64,000 bases of DNA from Macrococcus hajekii (GCF_004359505.1 NZ_SCWE01000001.1:62001-126000), one strand, 5' to 3'. Shown: positions 8,266 to 17,984, counted from the first letter of the stretch. A program made the numbers and translations. The notes: a model not told the origin generated them from the letters alone.

Positions 8266-9926
8266 AAAATGAAGCACTAACTCGGCAAGTTTTCCATGTG
8301 ATTAAAAGACTATATGATTATGGTGTGCGCGAAGTGGTCATTGCACCAGGGTCCCGCTCTACACCACTTGCGATGGCGTTTGAAGTTCATTCTGAACTGA
8401 AAACATATATTCATCCGGATGAACGAGGAGCTGCGTTTTTTGCACTGGGTTTAATTAAAGCAACTGAACGTCCTGTTGCGGTTATTTGTACTTCCGGCAC
8501 AGCTGCGAGTAATTTCACACCTGCAGTATCTGAAGCATTTATCAGTGGATTACCACTCATTATTTTGACGGGTGATCGTCCGCATGAACTGCGGAACGTA
8601 GGTGCGCCTCAAGCAATCGATCAAGTTAGAATGTTTTCAAACTTTATTAAGTTCGAGATTGACTTCCCGATTGCTGATTTATTTGAATCGCCGCATGATT
8701 TAATTGAAGCGACTTTTCTGCAGGCCTCTCATTACTTTACGGGCTCGGACCGGGGACCTGTCCACTTCAATCTGCCTTTCCGTGAACCGCTGATCCCTGA
8801 TCTGGATGCAGTGGAGCTGCTGCAGGCGGAACCGGTCACTTCTTTTGATGTAGGTCAATCCGTTGATTTATCAGGACTGAAGACACTTATTCAGAAGGGC
8901 AATGGTATCATGGTCGTCGGAGATTGTCAGCATCAGTCATTAGGATCTATTCTCCAAGCAGCTGAACACTATAGGCTGCCGATCATTGCGGATATTTTAA
9001 GTCATCTGAGGCAGCATGAGCATCATCATATTATTCGTACCGGAGATACGCTGTTTAAATGTCAGCCGGATATTGCTGCTGATTTTATTATACGAGTAGG
9101 TAAACCCGTCGTATCCAAGCAATTAAATCAATGGCTGGCAAAACAGAAGTGTCCGCAGATTTTAGTCCAGGAAAAAAGTGAGCCGGATACATTTCCTGTC
9201 GTACCGGACTATCATTTCAATATGAAGCCTGCTGCGTTTTTCAGCTCGATGCTAAATATGGATGTTGAAGTTCATAATAGTCTCGTAGATCTATTCAAGC
9301 AGTACGATGACTGTCTGACAGAGGTGATTGATGCGCACGTAGAAAGTGTGGACGATGAAGGTACAGTAGTGGCCAGACTGCTTGAGCAGATACCTGAAGA
9401 TGAGATTGTTTTCTTCGGTAATAGTATGCCGATTCGAGACGGCGATACCTTTATGATTCATAGTCGTGCACGAGTCTTCTGTAATCGCGGTGCAAACGGC
9501 ATAGATGGCGTGGTCTCAACAGCTTTAGGTATGGCAGCACACAGCATGGTCAATCTTTTTATTGGTGATATCTCTATGTATCATGATATGAATGGTCTCA
9601 TCATGCATAAACTTGAGCGTTTTAATATCCGCTTTATCGTGCTTAATAATAACGGTGGAGGGATATTCAGCTATTTACCTCAGAAAAAAGAGGAGCAGTT
9701 ATTTGAACGTCTATATGGCACGCCGCTTAACCTTGATTTCAGTCATGCAGCGGCACTATATGAACTCGATTATACATCAGCCGCTCAGAGCGACGAAATC
9801 ACACTGCCAGAGAGTACACATGCACTCTACGAAGTCATAACAGATCGTGAAGAAAATTATCAGGCCCATCAGTCACTTTACCGGAAAGCGAAGGTTGCAC
9901 TCGGTGCATTATCAGCTGACTCATAA
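8262..9926 (+). CDS. menD: SEPHCHC synthase MenD
   Basis: A 554-residue thiamine-diphosphate enzyme that adds the succinyl semialdehyde unit from 2-oxoglutarate to isochorismate. Visible features are APGSRSTPLAMAF (about residues 27-39) and the catalytic Glu in HPDERGAAFF (near residue 52), both in the N-terminal pyrimidine domain. In the C-terminal domain are GNSMPIRD and the Mg/ThDP-binding run GDISMYHDMNGL. The start overlaps menF by 4 bp and has GGGGG upstream. The 3' end overlaps menH. Full length for the family. Confidence 0.95.
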   Translation: MKNEALTRQVFHVIKRLYDYGVREVVIAPGSRSTPLAMAFEVHSELKTYIHPDERGAAFFALGLIKATERPVAVICTSGTAASNFTPAVSEAFISGLPLIILTGDRPHELRNVGAPQAIDQVRMFSNFIKFEIDFPIADLFESPHDLIEATFLQASHYFTGSDRGPVHFNLPFREPLIPDLDAVELLQAEPVTSFDVGQSVDLSGLKTLIQKGNGIMVVGDCQHQSLGSILQAAEHYRLPIIADILSHLRQHEHHHIIRTGDTLFKCQPDIAADFIIRVGKPVVSKQLNQWLAKQKCPQILVQEKSEPDTFPVVPDYHFNMKPAAFFSSMLNMDVEVHNSLVDLFKQYDDCLTEVIDAHVESVDDEGTVVARLLEQIPEDEIVFFGNSMPIRDGDTFMIHSRARVFCNRGANGIDGVVSTALGMAAHSMVNLFIGDISMYHDMNGLIMHKLERFNIRFIVLNNNGGGIFSYLPQKKEEQLFERLYGTPLNLDFSHAAALYELDYTSAAQSDEITLPESTHALYEVITDREENYQAHQSLYRKAKVALGALSADS

Positions 9927-10692
9927 TGGGCATGACCATGTCATGATTATGCTGCATGGCTTTATGGGTGATAGTCGTGCCTTTGAGCAAGCGGCAGGCA
10001 GATTGAGTCATGAGATGGATATTCTACGTATAGACCTGCCGGGCCATGGGACTGATGAGAGTGAGAGAAGCATTATCTGGTCTTTTGACTGGCTTATTGA
10101 GCAGTTGAATCAATTGATTGAGCCATTGCGGCAGAATTATAAAAAGCTGACGCTTTACGGCTATTCGATGGGAGGGCGCATTGCACTTTATTATGCGCTG
10201 AACTATTCAGTCGATGCGCTGATACTTGAGAGTACGTCTCCCGGATTGAAGCAATCAACTGAGCGACAGGCAAGGCAGCATATTGATGAAGCACGAAGTG
10301 TCAGACTGGAGACGGACTACCAGCAATTCGTTGAAGAATGGGAGCAACTCCCTCTTTTTAAGCCGGCAGCACCTCTGTCTGACACAACGGCCGCAAAACT
10401 TCATACGATGCGCAGTAGTCAGGATCCACAAGGTCTTGCTAAAGCCCTCCGTGATTATGGAACCGGCAGTCAGCCCGATTTATGGCCGAAGCTCTCATTA
10501 TTGACGATACCGGTGCTGCTTCTGACAGGTAGACAGGATGAGAAGTTTAAAATAATCAATCAGGAAATGGCAGAGCATCTTCCAGCATGTCAGCATACAG
10601 AAGTATCAGCGGGTCATTCAATTCATGTGGAACATCCGGAAATATTTGATACAATAGTATTAGAATTTATTAAGGAGGCATACTATGTCTAG
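9904..10692 (+). CDS. menH: SHCHC synthase MenH (alpha/beta hydrolase fold)
   Basis: About 262 residues. MenH eliminates pyruvate from SEPHCHC to give SHCHC. Seen: the oxyanion segment [15 protein letters not shown]-type run [12 protein letters not shown], nucleophile elbow GYSMGG (Ser), Asp in LTGRQDEKF and the late catalytic His in [12 protein letters not shown]. The start is ambiguous. A GTG at 9904 with GAAGG nine bases upstream gives the family length and is preferred; TTG 9898 and GTG 9847 would extend it further into menD. The chosen start overlaps menD by 23 bp, and the stop overlaps menB by 8 bp, so the genes are tightly coupled. Confidence 0.9.
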   Translation: MHYQLTHNGHDHVMIMLHGFMGDSRAFEQAAGRLSHEMDILRIDLPGHGTDESERSIIWSFDWLIEQLNQLIEPLRQNYKKLTLYGYSMGGRIALYYALNYSVDALILESTSPGLKQSTERQARQHIDEARSVRLETDYQQFVEEWEQLPLFKPAAPLSDTTAAKLHTMRSSQDPQGLAKALRDYGTGSQPDLWPKLSLLTIPVLLLTGRQDEKFKIINQEMAEHLPACQHTEVSAGHSIHVEHPEIFDTIVLEFIKEAYYV

Positions 10693-11503
10693 AGTGTGGG
10701 AAACAGTTAAAGAATATAAAGAGATTAAATATGAATACTTCGAAGGAATCGGTAAGATCACAATCAATCGTCCTGAAGTACGTAATGCATTCACACCCAA
10801 TACTGTAATGGAAATGATTGATGCATTCAGTCGTGCACGTGATGATCAGAGAATCGGTGTCATCATCTTAACAGGTGAAGGCGATATGGCATTCTGTTCA
10901 GGCGGTGACCAAAAGGTACGTGGGCATGGTGGTTATGTCGGAGATGATAATATTCCTCGTCTTAACGTATTGGATTTACAGCGTTTAATCCGTGTTATTC
11001 CTAAGCCGGTAATCGCGATGGTCCGTGGCTATGCAATCGGTGGTGGACATGTTCTTCATATCGTCTGTGACTTAACGATTGCAGCAGACAATGCACGTTT
11101 CGGTCAGACAGGTCCTAAAGTCGGTTCATTTGATGCTGGATACGGTTCTGGCTACTTAGCTCGTATTGTCGGCCATAAAAAAGCACGTGAAATCTGGTAC
11201 TTATGCCGTCAGTACAATGCACAGGAAGCACTCGACATGGGCTTAGTTAATACAGTGGTACCTCTTGCAGAGATCGAAGATGAGACAGTGAAATGGTGTA
11301 AAGAAATTCTTCAGCACTCACCAACGGCACTGCGATTCCTGAAAGCTGCGATGAATGCAGATACTGATGGACTTGCAGGTCTTCAGCAGTTTGCAGGCGA
11401 TGCCACACTTCTTTACTACACATCTGATGAAGCAAAAGAAGGTCGTGACGCTTTCAAAGAAAAACGTCAGCCGGACTTCGATCAGTTCCCTAAATTCCCA
11501 TAA
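10685..11503 (+). CDS. menB: 1,4-dihydroxy-2-naphthoyl-CoA synthase MenB
   Basis: A 272-residue crotonase-superfamily enzyme that closes the second naphthoquinone ring from o-succinylbenzoyl-CoA. Seen: the [11 protein letters not shown] loop that binds substrate, the oxyanion-hole region [12 protein letters not shown], the [13 protein letters not shown] active-site loop and the C-terminal [14 protein letters not shown] signature typical of MenB. The ATG follows GGAGG, and the first bases overlap the menH stop. Family length is complete. Confidence 0.96.
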   Translation: MSRVWETVKEYKEIKYEYFEGIGKITINRPEVRNAFTPNTVMEMIDAFSRARDDQRIGVIILTGEGDMAFCSGGDQKVRGHGGYVGDDNIPRLNVLDLQRLIRVIPKPVIAMVRGYAIGGGHVLHIVCDLTIAADNARFGQTGPKVGSFDAGYGSGYLARIVGHKKAREIWYLCRQYNAQEALDMGLVNTVVPLAEIEDETVKWCKEILQHSPTALRFLKAAMNADTDGLAGLQQFAGDATLLYYTSDEAKEGRDAFKEKRQPDFDQFPKFP

Positions 11504-11516
11504 GAATCAATCAACT

Positions 11517-11550
11517 TACGCGTCTGCTTATTAAGCAAGCGCGTATTTTA
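11517..11550 (+). terminator. imperfect hairpin between menB and menE (possible attenuator)
   Basis: Arms TACGCGTCTGCTT and AAGCAAGCGCGTA pair except for a central mismatch and are followed by TTTTAATAAA. This may reduce readthrough into menE without stopping it. Its strength cannot be judged by eye. Confidence 0.5.
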
Positions 11551-11568
11551 ATAAAGGAGAGAAGGTCA

Positions 11569-12954
11569 GTGCAACATAACTTAGCCGTACAGGCACTTAA
11601 ACGTCCCGATGATATCGCTATACAATTTAACGACAGCACGCTGACCTTTCAGGCACTATACGAAAAAGCAAGTGCTGTCAGCGATCAGCTGCTCGAAATG
11701 AATCTCCCGTCAAGAATTGCTATTCAGCCTGACAATCAGCTGAATTCAGTGATTATCATTCATGGGCTTATCCTTGCGCATATTGAGATGGTGATGGTCA
11801 ACAAGCATCTGACAGAACACGAAGTGAAGCGTCAGCTTGATTCCATCGATGTATCTATCATTATTACAGAGAATAACTATACGTCCCTCAGCTGTATAAT
11901 GCCGGAGACATTATTTGCAGGTGCAGCAGATAGAACGGCAGTGACGACTTATAATCCTGAGGATATCCTGTCCATTATGTTCACGTCAGGTACTACAGGC
12001 GTACAAAAGGCAGTCCCTCATACATTCCGCAACCATATCGCAAGTGCAGAGCGCTGCAAAGAGAGCTTTCCATATGATTCAGAGTCGAAATGGCTGTTAG
12101 TTCTGCCGCTTTATCATATATCAGGACTCAGTGTACTGCTGAGAAGTGTAATAGAAGGTTTTACGGTTATATTGTTTGAGAAATTTGACGCTGAAGCAAT
12201 CATCCAGTCTATCCAAGAGGACGGTGTGACACATATTTCGCTGGTCCCTCAGACACTTGAATGGTTACTCGCTGCCGACCTTGAACGACACAAGCTTCAA
12301 GGGTTGCTGATTGGTGGTGCAAAACTGGATGCCAGAACGCTGGAAGAATGTCTAAAGCGTGAACTGCCAGTCTATACTTCATTTGGTATGACTGAGACCG
12401 CGTCACAATTTATCACTGCATCGCCTGACGATATGATCAATCATCCGAACTCAGTGGGGCCGGTGACCGATGACATCAAAGTAGCAGCACCGCTCAACGG
12501 AGCAGGTGAGATATTAGTACGGGGTGGCAATGTGATGGAAGGTTATCTTTATCCTGAGGAGGCGAATCAAGTTGCATTTTCGGATGACTTCTTTATGACA
12601 GGTGATATCGGGCAGGTGAAGAACGGTTATCTCTACGTTCTGGATCGCCGCAAAGACTTGATTATATCTGGCGGAGAAAATATTTATCCCAGTGAGATTG
12701 AACAATTAGTGCTTAGTATCCCTGATGTTAGTGCCTGTTCAGTGGTCGGCATTCCAGATGAGAAATGGGGAGAAGTACCGGCACTTGTCTACGAAAGTGA
12801 CAATGAGCATGATAGACAGATTGATGAAGTCCTGCAGAATATTGCCAAGTATAAGCGGCCAGTGCTATACAAACGTATATCAGAACTGCAGCGCACGAGT
12901 AATGGCAAAATCTCACGACATCGTGTGAAGGAGTGGCTGCTAAATGAGATTTAG
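11569..12954 (+). CDS. menE: o-succinylbenzoate-CoA ligase MenE
   Basis: A 461-residue adenylate-forming (ANL) enzyme activating o-succinylbenzoate with CoA. Seen: the P-loop FTSGTTGVQKAVPHT (about residues 142-156), the core motif TSFGMTETASQ, GDIG plus the hinge region DRRKDLIISGGENIYPSEIE, and the C-terminal catalytic Lys in RTSNGKISR. The GTG start at 11569 is favoured by AAGGAGAGAAGG upstream. In S. aureus menE and menC form a separate unit (from memory); here they follow menB directly, so all six steps are co-directional. Confidence 0.94.
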   Translation: MQHNLAVQALKRPDDIAIQFNDSTLTFQALYEKASAVSDQLLEMNLPSRIAIQPDNQLNSVIIIHGLILAHIEMVMVNKHLTEHEVKRQLDSIDVSIIITENNYTSLSCIMPETLFAGAADRTAVTTYNPEDILSIMFTSGTTGVQKAVPHTFRNHIASAERCKESFPYDSESKWLLVLPLYHISGLSVLLRSVIEGFTVILFEKFDAEAIIQSIQEDGVTHISLVPQTLEWLLAADLERHKLQGLLIGGAKLDARTLEECLKRELPVYTSFGMTETASQFITASPDDMINHPNSVGPVTDDIKVAAPLNGAGEILVRGGNVMEGYLYPEEANQVAFSDDFFMTGDIGQVKNGYLYVLDRRKDLIISGGENIYPSEIEQLVLSIPDVSACSVVGIPDEKWGEVPALVYESDNEHDRQIDEVLQNIAKYKRPVLYKRISELQRTSNGKISRHRVKEWLLNEI

Positions 12955-13909
12955 TAATCTGAAGTGCTTCACCTTCACTGCACCCTTCAAAACACCGATC
13001 CGGACAGTGAAAGCAGATATGACGGAACGTAAAGTTTTGATTATATCACTTGAAGTGGACGGCGAAACTTACTATGCAGAATCGAATGCTTTTGAGACAG
13101 ATTGGTATCACGAGGAAACGATTGAATCTGTACATGCAGCAGTTAAGAAAATCTTTGCAGCTATTAAAGATAAAGAATGGACTGATTATACTACACTCGG
13201 CAGCATACTCGCATACTATCGCAGTACACCCCATGCGATAGCTTTATTTGACTATATCGGTTGGCAGAGTCTGAATGACTGTAAACCTGTTACTGTCCCG
13301 CTTGGCTATACACTTCATCCAGGACAGCAGCTTGAACTTCAGAATCGTGTGAAGCTCAAGTGGCATGATGATATTGTGAATGAGATTAAAAAAATAAGAC
13401 TGCAATACGCAGATATCAAAATCGTAGTAGATGCAAACGGAAGTTTATCAGAAGATGATGTACCCACACTTGAAGCAATGGCTGATGATGTCGATTATTT
13501 CGAGGAACTTTTCAGTGATATCGCACTCTATGCAAAGTATAGCCACCTGCCCCTTGCAATTGATGAATCAGCAACGAACATCGAGGCTATTATTCGTTAC
13601 TACGGCGTCGGAGTGAGGATCATTGTTGCTAAATATGCGCGACTCGGTGGTGGTTATCCGATCAAGGCGATCAAAGAAGCCATTCCTGATATGAGGATTA
13701 TCGCAGGGGGGATGTATGAGTTTGGTTTAAGCAAGTACTTCACCGCACAATTAGCCGCTGAATTTGGTACCATACCGGACCTGACGCCACGAGGCACGTA
13801 CTTCAGTGAAGATTATGCAACATACGAAGAAATAATAGAGAATGGTCAGCTGATGATGACATATCCAGTTGTTGATGTCACAAAACTGCAGGAGATTATA
13901 AATAAGTAA
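12944..13909 (+). CDS. menC: o-succinylbenzoate synthase MenC
   Basis: A 321-residue enolase-superfamily dehydratase that makes o-succinylbenzoate from SHCHC. Visible: the KxK acid/base motif in VKLKW (about residue 137), the metal ligand Asp in VVDANG, a second metal ligand Glu in FEELF, IDES, and the final catalytic Lys in VAKYARLGG. The ATG overlaps menE by 11 bp, with AAGGAG upstream. It is the last men gene here; no menI thioesterase or menG methyltransferase follows. Confidence 0.93.
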   Translation: MRFSNLKCFTFTAPFKTPIRTVKADMTERKVLIISLEVDGETYYAESNAFETDWYHEETIESVHAAVKKIFAAIKDKEWTDYTTLGSILAYYRSTPHAIALFDYIGWQSLNDCKPVTVPLGYTLHPGQQLELQNRVKLKWHDDIVNEIKKIRLQYADIKIVVDANGSLSEDDVPTLEAMADDVDYFEELFSDIALYAKYSHLPLAIDESATNIEAIIRYYGVGVRIIVAKYARLGGGYPIKAIKEAIPDMRIIAGGMYEFGLSKYFTAQLAAEFGTIPDLTPRGTYFSEDYATYEEIIENGQLMMTYPVVDVTKLQEIINK

Positions 13910-14070
13910 GATGATTGAATATATTACCAATAATTGATAAAATTAGAGGTGATGATTGCAAGAATATCAAATTTACTTTTTTCGTCTGTTCACTTATTCT
14001 ATTTATGGCAACAGCTGCCATTTAGTTAGTATTTGTGCCTCCTTTCTCAGAAGTGGAAGGAGCGAGTTCG

Positions 14071-14352
14071 TTGGGACAAATCTATGTTTTTCTTCCGTCT
14101 TTCCTAATATATCTCATCCTATTTCCATTAATATGGATTTTACTTGTCATCTATCTAGTTAAGCAAAAACATACAACTACAAATGATTATTTTTTTGCTT
14201 TAGTCGCCTTTATTGTGCCGTTCATTTTCTGTATTTTACTTTTCGTCATGAAAGTGATGATATCATACTGGATTATTTTCGGAGTTATGAACTTAGCCAC
14301 TATTTTAATGAGTGTTATTTCATACAGAATGTATAAAGAGCACCTGGCTTAG
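14071..14352 (+). CDS. small three-helix membrane protein, possibly N-terminally truncated
   Basis: A protein of about 93 residues with three hydrophobic segments (VFLPSFLIYLILFPLIWILL, FFALVAFIVPFIFCILLF and WIIFGVMNLATILMSVIS). I favour the TTG start at 14071 because AAGGAG lies 8-10 bases upstream; a GTG at 14035 is also in frame. The same frame continues upstream as a hydrophobic segment ending in an amber stop (TAG 14023-14025), so the gene may once have had another helix. I do not recognise the family. It is not obviously linked to the men genes. Confidence 0.5.
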   Translation: MGQIYVFLPSFLIYLILFPLIWILLVIYLVKQKHTTTNDYFFALVAFIVPFIFCILLFVMKVMISYWIIFGVMNLATILMSVISYRMYKEHLA

Positions 14353-14419
14353 CAAGTAATGCTTTATGTAAACTTTTATTCATATTAAAAAATTGAATGC
14401 GAATCGTCATATCCAGGAA

Positions 14420-14464
14420 TAAAAATAAGCTCTGTTCTCTTTTTGGGGACAGAGCTTATTTTTA
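14420..14464. terminator. bidirectional terminator, membrane gene / yidD
   Basis: AAAATAAGCTCTGT / ACAGAGCTTATTTT stem with A and T tracts on both sides. It can serve the plus-strand membrane gene and the minus-strand yidD. Confidence 0.85.
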
Positions 14465-14518
14465 TGTTGGAAAAGGGGTAGATAAACTTAATTTAAATAC
14501 CACTTTACACTCTAATCT

Positions 14519-14743
14519 CTATTCATCTTTCTTCGGTGGTACTGGATCAAAGCCGCCCGGGTGGAAGGGGTGACATTTCAGGATGCGGACTGTTGTTAAG
14601 TAGCTGCCTTTTAAAGCGCCATGTGTTTCAATGGCTTCCATACCGTACTGCGAACAGGTTGGATGAAAACGACATGTTGGAGGGGTCATCGGTGATATAT
14701 AGTTGCGATAAAACCGGATAATGGCAAGTAGGATTGTTTTCAT
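14519..14743 (-). CDS. yidD: membrane protein insertion efficiency factor YidD
   Basis: A 74-residue protein with the full YidD signature: an N-terminal amphipathic segment, [28 protein letters not shown] and [16 protein letters not shown]. Three conserved cysteines are present. In E. coli YidD acts with YidC at the cytoplasmic face of the membrane to aid insertion. The ATG has GAAGGAG upstream. It stands alone between terminators, away from rnpA/yidC as is common in staphylococci. Confidence 0.96.
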   Translation of the reverse strand: MKTILLAIIRFYRNYISPMTPPTCRFHPTCSQYGMEAIETHGALKGSYLTTVRILKCHPFHPGGFDPVPPKKDE

Positions 14744-14854
14744 TTTAAGCTCCTTCGTTAATCGTTGTATTTATTATAGTGCAGTTGATCCGACTTTTCA
14801 GTTCTGGTGCTTATATATGATAAACTGATAAAAAGACTTAGAGCGAGGTAGTGT

Positions 14855-15310
14855 ATGGAATTTAGAGATGTTGAAGGCAATCAGGTGATACTGAAAAAGG
14901 ATGAACCCGTGCATCATCATGTGCTGATTATCCCTTTTGTAGAAGGCGATTATCTGCTGACTCATCATAAAGAGCGGGGGATTGAATTTCCGGGCGGTAA
15001 ACGTGAGGCAGGAGAGTCAGCAGTTGAAGCGGCACATCGGGAATTATTTGAAGAGACGGGTGCAACAGGCGAGCTGAAATATATTACGAGTTACACGGTG
15101 ATGACGGATCCGCCTTTTACTAAAGATGTATTTAAAGCAGTGATTGATCATATCTCACCTCAGACTCATTATCATGAAACAGCCGGACCGATTATTGTCA
15201 GCAACTTAGATGATATTGATGAAAGTGAACAAAGCAGATTGCTTAAAGATGCATGTATTCAGTATATTGTAAGGGAGATGATAGCATGTGGCTCAGCAAA
15301 ACAAGAGTAG
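14855..15310 (+). CDS. YtkD-like Nudix hydrolase
   Basis: A 151-residue Nudix protein. The Nudix box (GX5EX7REUXEEXGU) is intact in GGKREAGESAVEAAHRELFE followed by ETGA, about residues 48-71, with the metal-binding REXXEE glutamates in place. It resembles YtkD of Bacillus, an (8-oxo-)dGTP/nucleoside triphosphate diphosphatase also implicated in RNA 5'-end processing (family knowledge). The next gene overlaps its 3' end by 25 bp, so the two form one transcript. Substrate is inferred from family only. Confidence 0.85.
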   Translation: MEFRDVEGNQVILKKDEPVHHHVLIIPFVEGDYLLTHHKERGIEFPGGKREAGESAVEAAHRELFEETGATGELKYITSYTVMTDPPFTKDVFKAVIDHISPQTHYHETAGPIIVSNLDDIDESEQSRLLKDACIQYIVREMIACGSAKQE

Positions 15311-16044
15311 CAGCTGATTATTTTGATCATCCGTTTTATGAAGTGACGTATCAGTCAGATGAGCTTGAAGTGAAAGCAATGCTGCTGGATACAGCGGAAC
15401 CAGAACGAATTGTCATCTATCTACGAGGTGGCAAGGGCGGTGTAGGTATGGTGCGTCCAGTTCGACTCATGCAGTTTGCAGGTCCGAAGACACTGGTTGT
15501 CGGTCCTTATTACCGGGGTACGAATGGAAATGGTAAAGATGAGTTTGGTGGAGCGGATCTGGAAGATGTCCGTGCACTTGTACGTGAACTGAGAAATCAG
15601 CACGGATTAATACCGATGCATTTAGTCGGTTTCTCACGCGGTGGAATTCAAGGGTTACTGACGTATCAGGATGTGGATGCGACTTCTTTCATTATATGGG
15701 GTGGCGTCAGCGATATTTATTATATGTATGAAGAACGAGAAGATTTACGCGGCATGATGAAGCGGCTAATTGGCAAACCAGGGCAGAATGAGAGTGAATA
15801 TGATAAACGTAATGGCTATAGGCATGTCACTCGTAATAGTCCACCCGTTATGATTATTCATGGCACAGAGGATATGCATGTCAGTATAAAACATGCGTAT
15901 ATACTGGAAGAACGACTGAAAGAATTAAATGTCCCTTATGAAATGCATATTTACGAAGGGGAGGCCCATACCTTTATACCGCCGAAAGAACGTGAAATAT
16001 TACAGAAAGTTCAAGCATGGATGGATAAGGTGGAAGATCAATAA
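15286..16044 (+). CDS. alpha/beta hydrolase, S9 prolyl-oligopeptidase-like
   Basis: About 252 residues with an alpha/beta-hydrolase fold. Nucleophile elbow GFSRGG (about residue 116), Asp in IIHGTEDMHV and His in EGEAHTF form a complete catalytic triad in S9/dienelactone-hydrolase order. No signal peptide is seen, so it is cytoplasmic. The start at ATG 15286 is set by AAGGGAGATG just upstream and overlaps the Nudix gene; an upstream in-frame start at 15253 lacks a ribosome binding site. Its natural substrate is unknown. Confidence 0.85.
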   Translation: MWLSKTRVAADYFDHPFYEVTYQSDELEVKAMLLDTAEPERIVIYLRGGKGGVGMVRPVRLMQFAGPKTLVVGPYYRGTNGNGKDEFGGADLEDVRALVRELRNQHGLIPMHLVGFSRGGIQGLLTYQDVDATSFIIWGGVSDIYYMYEEREDLRGMMKRLIGKPGQNESEYDKRNGYRHVTRNSPPVMIIHGTEDMHVSIKHAYILEERLKELNVPYEMHIYEGEAHTFIPPKEREILQKVQAWMDKVEDQ

Positions 16045-16050
16045 CATGAA

Positions 16051-16086
16051 AAAAACAGCTGAAATCTTTTGATTTCAGCTGTTTTT
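16051..16086. terminator. bidirectional terminator, hydrolase / pckA
   Basis: AAAAACAGCTGAAATC / GATTTCAGCTGTTTTT stem of 16 bp with a four-base loop, between convergent genes. Confidence 0.9.
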
Positions 16087-16091
16087 ATATC

Positions 16092-17675
16092 TTAGCCTCT
16101 GTACTTGAATCCACCTTTTTCTTCGATTTCAGGTGATTCAAATTGTTTGAAGTTGTCCTGGAACATAAGTGCCAGTTTATGTGCTGTTTCGTCATAAGCA
16201 TCATCTGATATCCATGTATTACGAGGCATTAATAGTTCAGTAGGTACGCCTGGTACGTGTGTCGGGATGTTCAAGCCGAAGACATCATCCTGAACATATT
16301 CAGCATCTTCCAGTGCACCGCTGATGGCACGACGGACCATGGAGCGTGTATATTTCAGATTCATACGGCTGCCGACCCCATATTCGCCGCCTGTCCAGCC
16401 TGTATTGACAAGATAGACTTTAACGTTATGCTTGTCGATCAGTTCACCCAGCATATTGGCATAAACAGTCGCATGAAGCGGCAGGAATGGCGAACCGAAA
16501 CATGTTGAGAAGACAGGTTGTGGACTTGTAACGCCACGCTCTGTTCCAGCAAGTTTTGATGTGAATCCGCTTAAGAAATGGTACATCGCCTGATCTTTTG
16601 TCAGTTTTGAGATAGGAGGGAGTACGCCGAACGCATCAGCTGTTAAGAAAATGATCGTCTTAGCATGTCCTGCGTATGATGGCAGAACAATATTATCGAT
16701 ATTGTCAATCGGATAGGCTGCACGTGTATTTTCTGTCAATGATTTATCAGAGTAGTCAGGTGTACCGTCTTCTTCGATTTTCACATTTTCTAAAATGGCT
16801 CCATAACGGATCGCATCATAGATTTGTGGTTCTTTTTCACGAGTTAAATCGATTGTTTTAGCATAACAGCCACCTTCGATATTGAAGACGCCGTCGTCAT
16901 TCCAGCCATGCTCATCGTCACCGATCAGCTTACGCTGTGGATCAGCTGATAACGTTGTTTTACCTGTACCTGATAAACCGAAGAATAAGGCAACGTCTTT
17001 ATTTTCACCGACGTTTGCAGAACAGTGCATACTCATGATACCTTGTACAGGTAAGTAGTAGTTCATGACACCGAAGATACCTTTTTTCATTTCGCCGGCA
17101 TATTCAGTGCCACCGATCAGAATGATTTTATGTTTGAAGCTTGTAATGATAAATGTCTCTGTCTTTGTACCATCAACAGCTGGGTCAGCTTTGAAGTGAG
17201 GTGCAGAGATAATTGTGAATTCAGGATCAATCGCCAGTCCTTCTTCTTTTGTTTCAGGACGGATGAACATCGTGTGGGCAAACATATTATGCCATGCGAG
17301 TTCGTTGATGACACGCAGCTTTAATTGAGATGATTTACTTGCACCCGCATAACCATTGAAGACATATACTTTTTCTTTATCATTTAGATAGTTAAGGACT
17401 TTATCTGTTAACTTCAGGAAGACTTCTTCTTCGATCGGTTGATTGACTTTACCCCAGTCAATCTTATCTTCAGTATCAGCTTCGCGCACGATAAAACGGT
17501 CTTTAGGCGAACGACCTGTATATTTGCCTGTCTCAGTGCGTACAGCACCTGCTTCAGTCAATTGACCTTCATTATTGTCAAGAATTTCAGTGATGAGCTG
17601 TGTGCGAGAAAGTTGGTTTAAAGTAGACGGTTTCTGCAGCAATTCATTGACTTGTTTCGTGTAATTTTCACTCAT
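16092..17675 (-). CDS. pckA: phosphoenolpyruvate carboxykinase (ATP)
   Basis: This 527-residue enzyme converts oxaloacetate and ATP to PEP and CO2, the entry step of gluconeogenesis. Seen: the kinase-1a P-loop [11 protein letters not shown] (about residues 231-241), the kinase-2 region [15 protein letters not shown], the TGRSPKDRF substrate-binding segment near residue 52 and [12 protein letters not shown] late in the protein. The ATG is preceded by GGGGGA. A CcpA cre-like site lies over the predicted transcription start, in line with glucose repression known for pckA in S. aureus. It is divergent from metK, also as in S. aureus. Confidence 0.97.
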   Translation of the reverse strand: MSENYTKQVNELLQKPSTLNQLSRTQLITEILDNNEGQLTEAGAVRTETGKYTGRSPKDRFIVREADTEDKIDWGKVNQPIEEEVFLKLTDKVLNYLNDKEKVYVFNGYAGASKSSQLKLRVINELAWHNMFAHTMFIRPETKEEGLAIDPEFTIISAPHFKADPAVDGTKTETFIITSFKHKIILIGGTEYAGEMKKGIFGVMNYYLPVQGIMSMHCSANVGENKDVALFFGLSGTGKTTLSADPQRKLIGDDEHGWNDDGVFNIEGGCYAKTIDLTREKEPQIYDAIRYGAILENVKIEEDGTPDYSDKSLTENTRAAYPIDNIDNIVLPSYAGHAKTIIFLTADAFGVLPPISKLTKDQAMYHFLSGFTSKLAGTERGVTSPQPVFSTCFGSPFLPLHATVYANMLGELIDKHNVKVYLVNTGWTGGEYGVGSRMNLKYTRSMVRRAISGALEDAEYVQDDVFGLNIPTHVPGVPTELLMPRNTWISDDAYDETAHKLALMFQDNFKQFESPEIEEKGGFKYRG

Positions 17676-17709
17676 GAAATAATCCCCCGTTTATTAATTT
17701 TGATGCTTG

Positions 17710-17735
17710 TGTAAGCATTTTCACTCACTAGTATA
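17710..17735 (-). promoter_or_regulatory. pckA promoter -10 and cre-like CcpA site
   Basis: On the minus strand TATACT (17730-17735) is a good -10 for pckA. Directly downstream, 17710-17723 reads TGTAAGCATTTTCA on the plus strand, matching the cre consensus TGWAANCGNTNWCA except for one base (A for G). The site would cover the transcription start and act as a roadblock when glucose is present. No convincing -35 is seen. Confidence 0.5.
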
Positions 17736-17820
17736 GCATAATGAAAAAGAGATGCCATCAAGCATCATGAATGTTTGAAAATTCATAAAAGTTTTTCATG
17801 TTTTATTTAATCCAAACATG

Positions 17821-17849
17821 TTGACTCTTTACAATAAGTTTAGTATTAT
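17821..17849 (+). promoter_or_regulatory. metK promoter
   Basis: TTGACT (17821-17826) and TATTAT (17844-17849) with 17 bp spacing, ending about 13 bp before the SAM riboswitch. Confidence 0.7.
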
Positions 17850-17861
17850 CTTACTTGCGGA

Positions 17862-17964
17862 TTCTCTTATCCAGAGTGGTGGAGGGACATGGACCCTTTG
17901 AAGCCCAGCAACCTTTTAAGTAAGGTGCCAAACCGTTTGCAGATTATTTCTGAACGATAAGAGT
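17862..17964 (+). promoter_or_regulatory. SAM-I riboswitch (S-box)
   Basis: The conserved S-box core is present: TCTTATCCAGAGTGGTGGAG at the 5' side, then GGACATGGACCC, GAAGCCCAGCAACC and AAGGTGCCAA. The closing P1 helix pairs CTCTTATC (17864-17871) with GATAAGAG (17956-17963). S-adenosylmethionine binding should favour the terminator at 17985-18020 and shut off metK, a standard feedback loop. Confidence 0.95.
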
Positions 17965-17984
17965 GAATGGACTTGAATTTATTT

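Noticed and set aside
13956-14162. TTG-started frame MQEYQIYFFRLF... upstream of the small membrane protein
   Set aside because: The hydrophobic coding character lies in the next frame; this one has no family-like features after about 20 residues.
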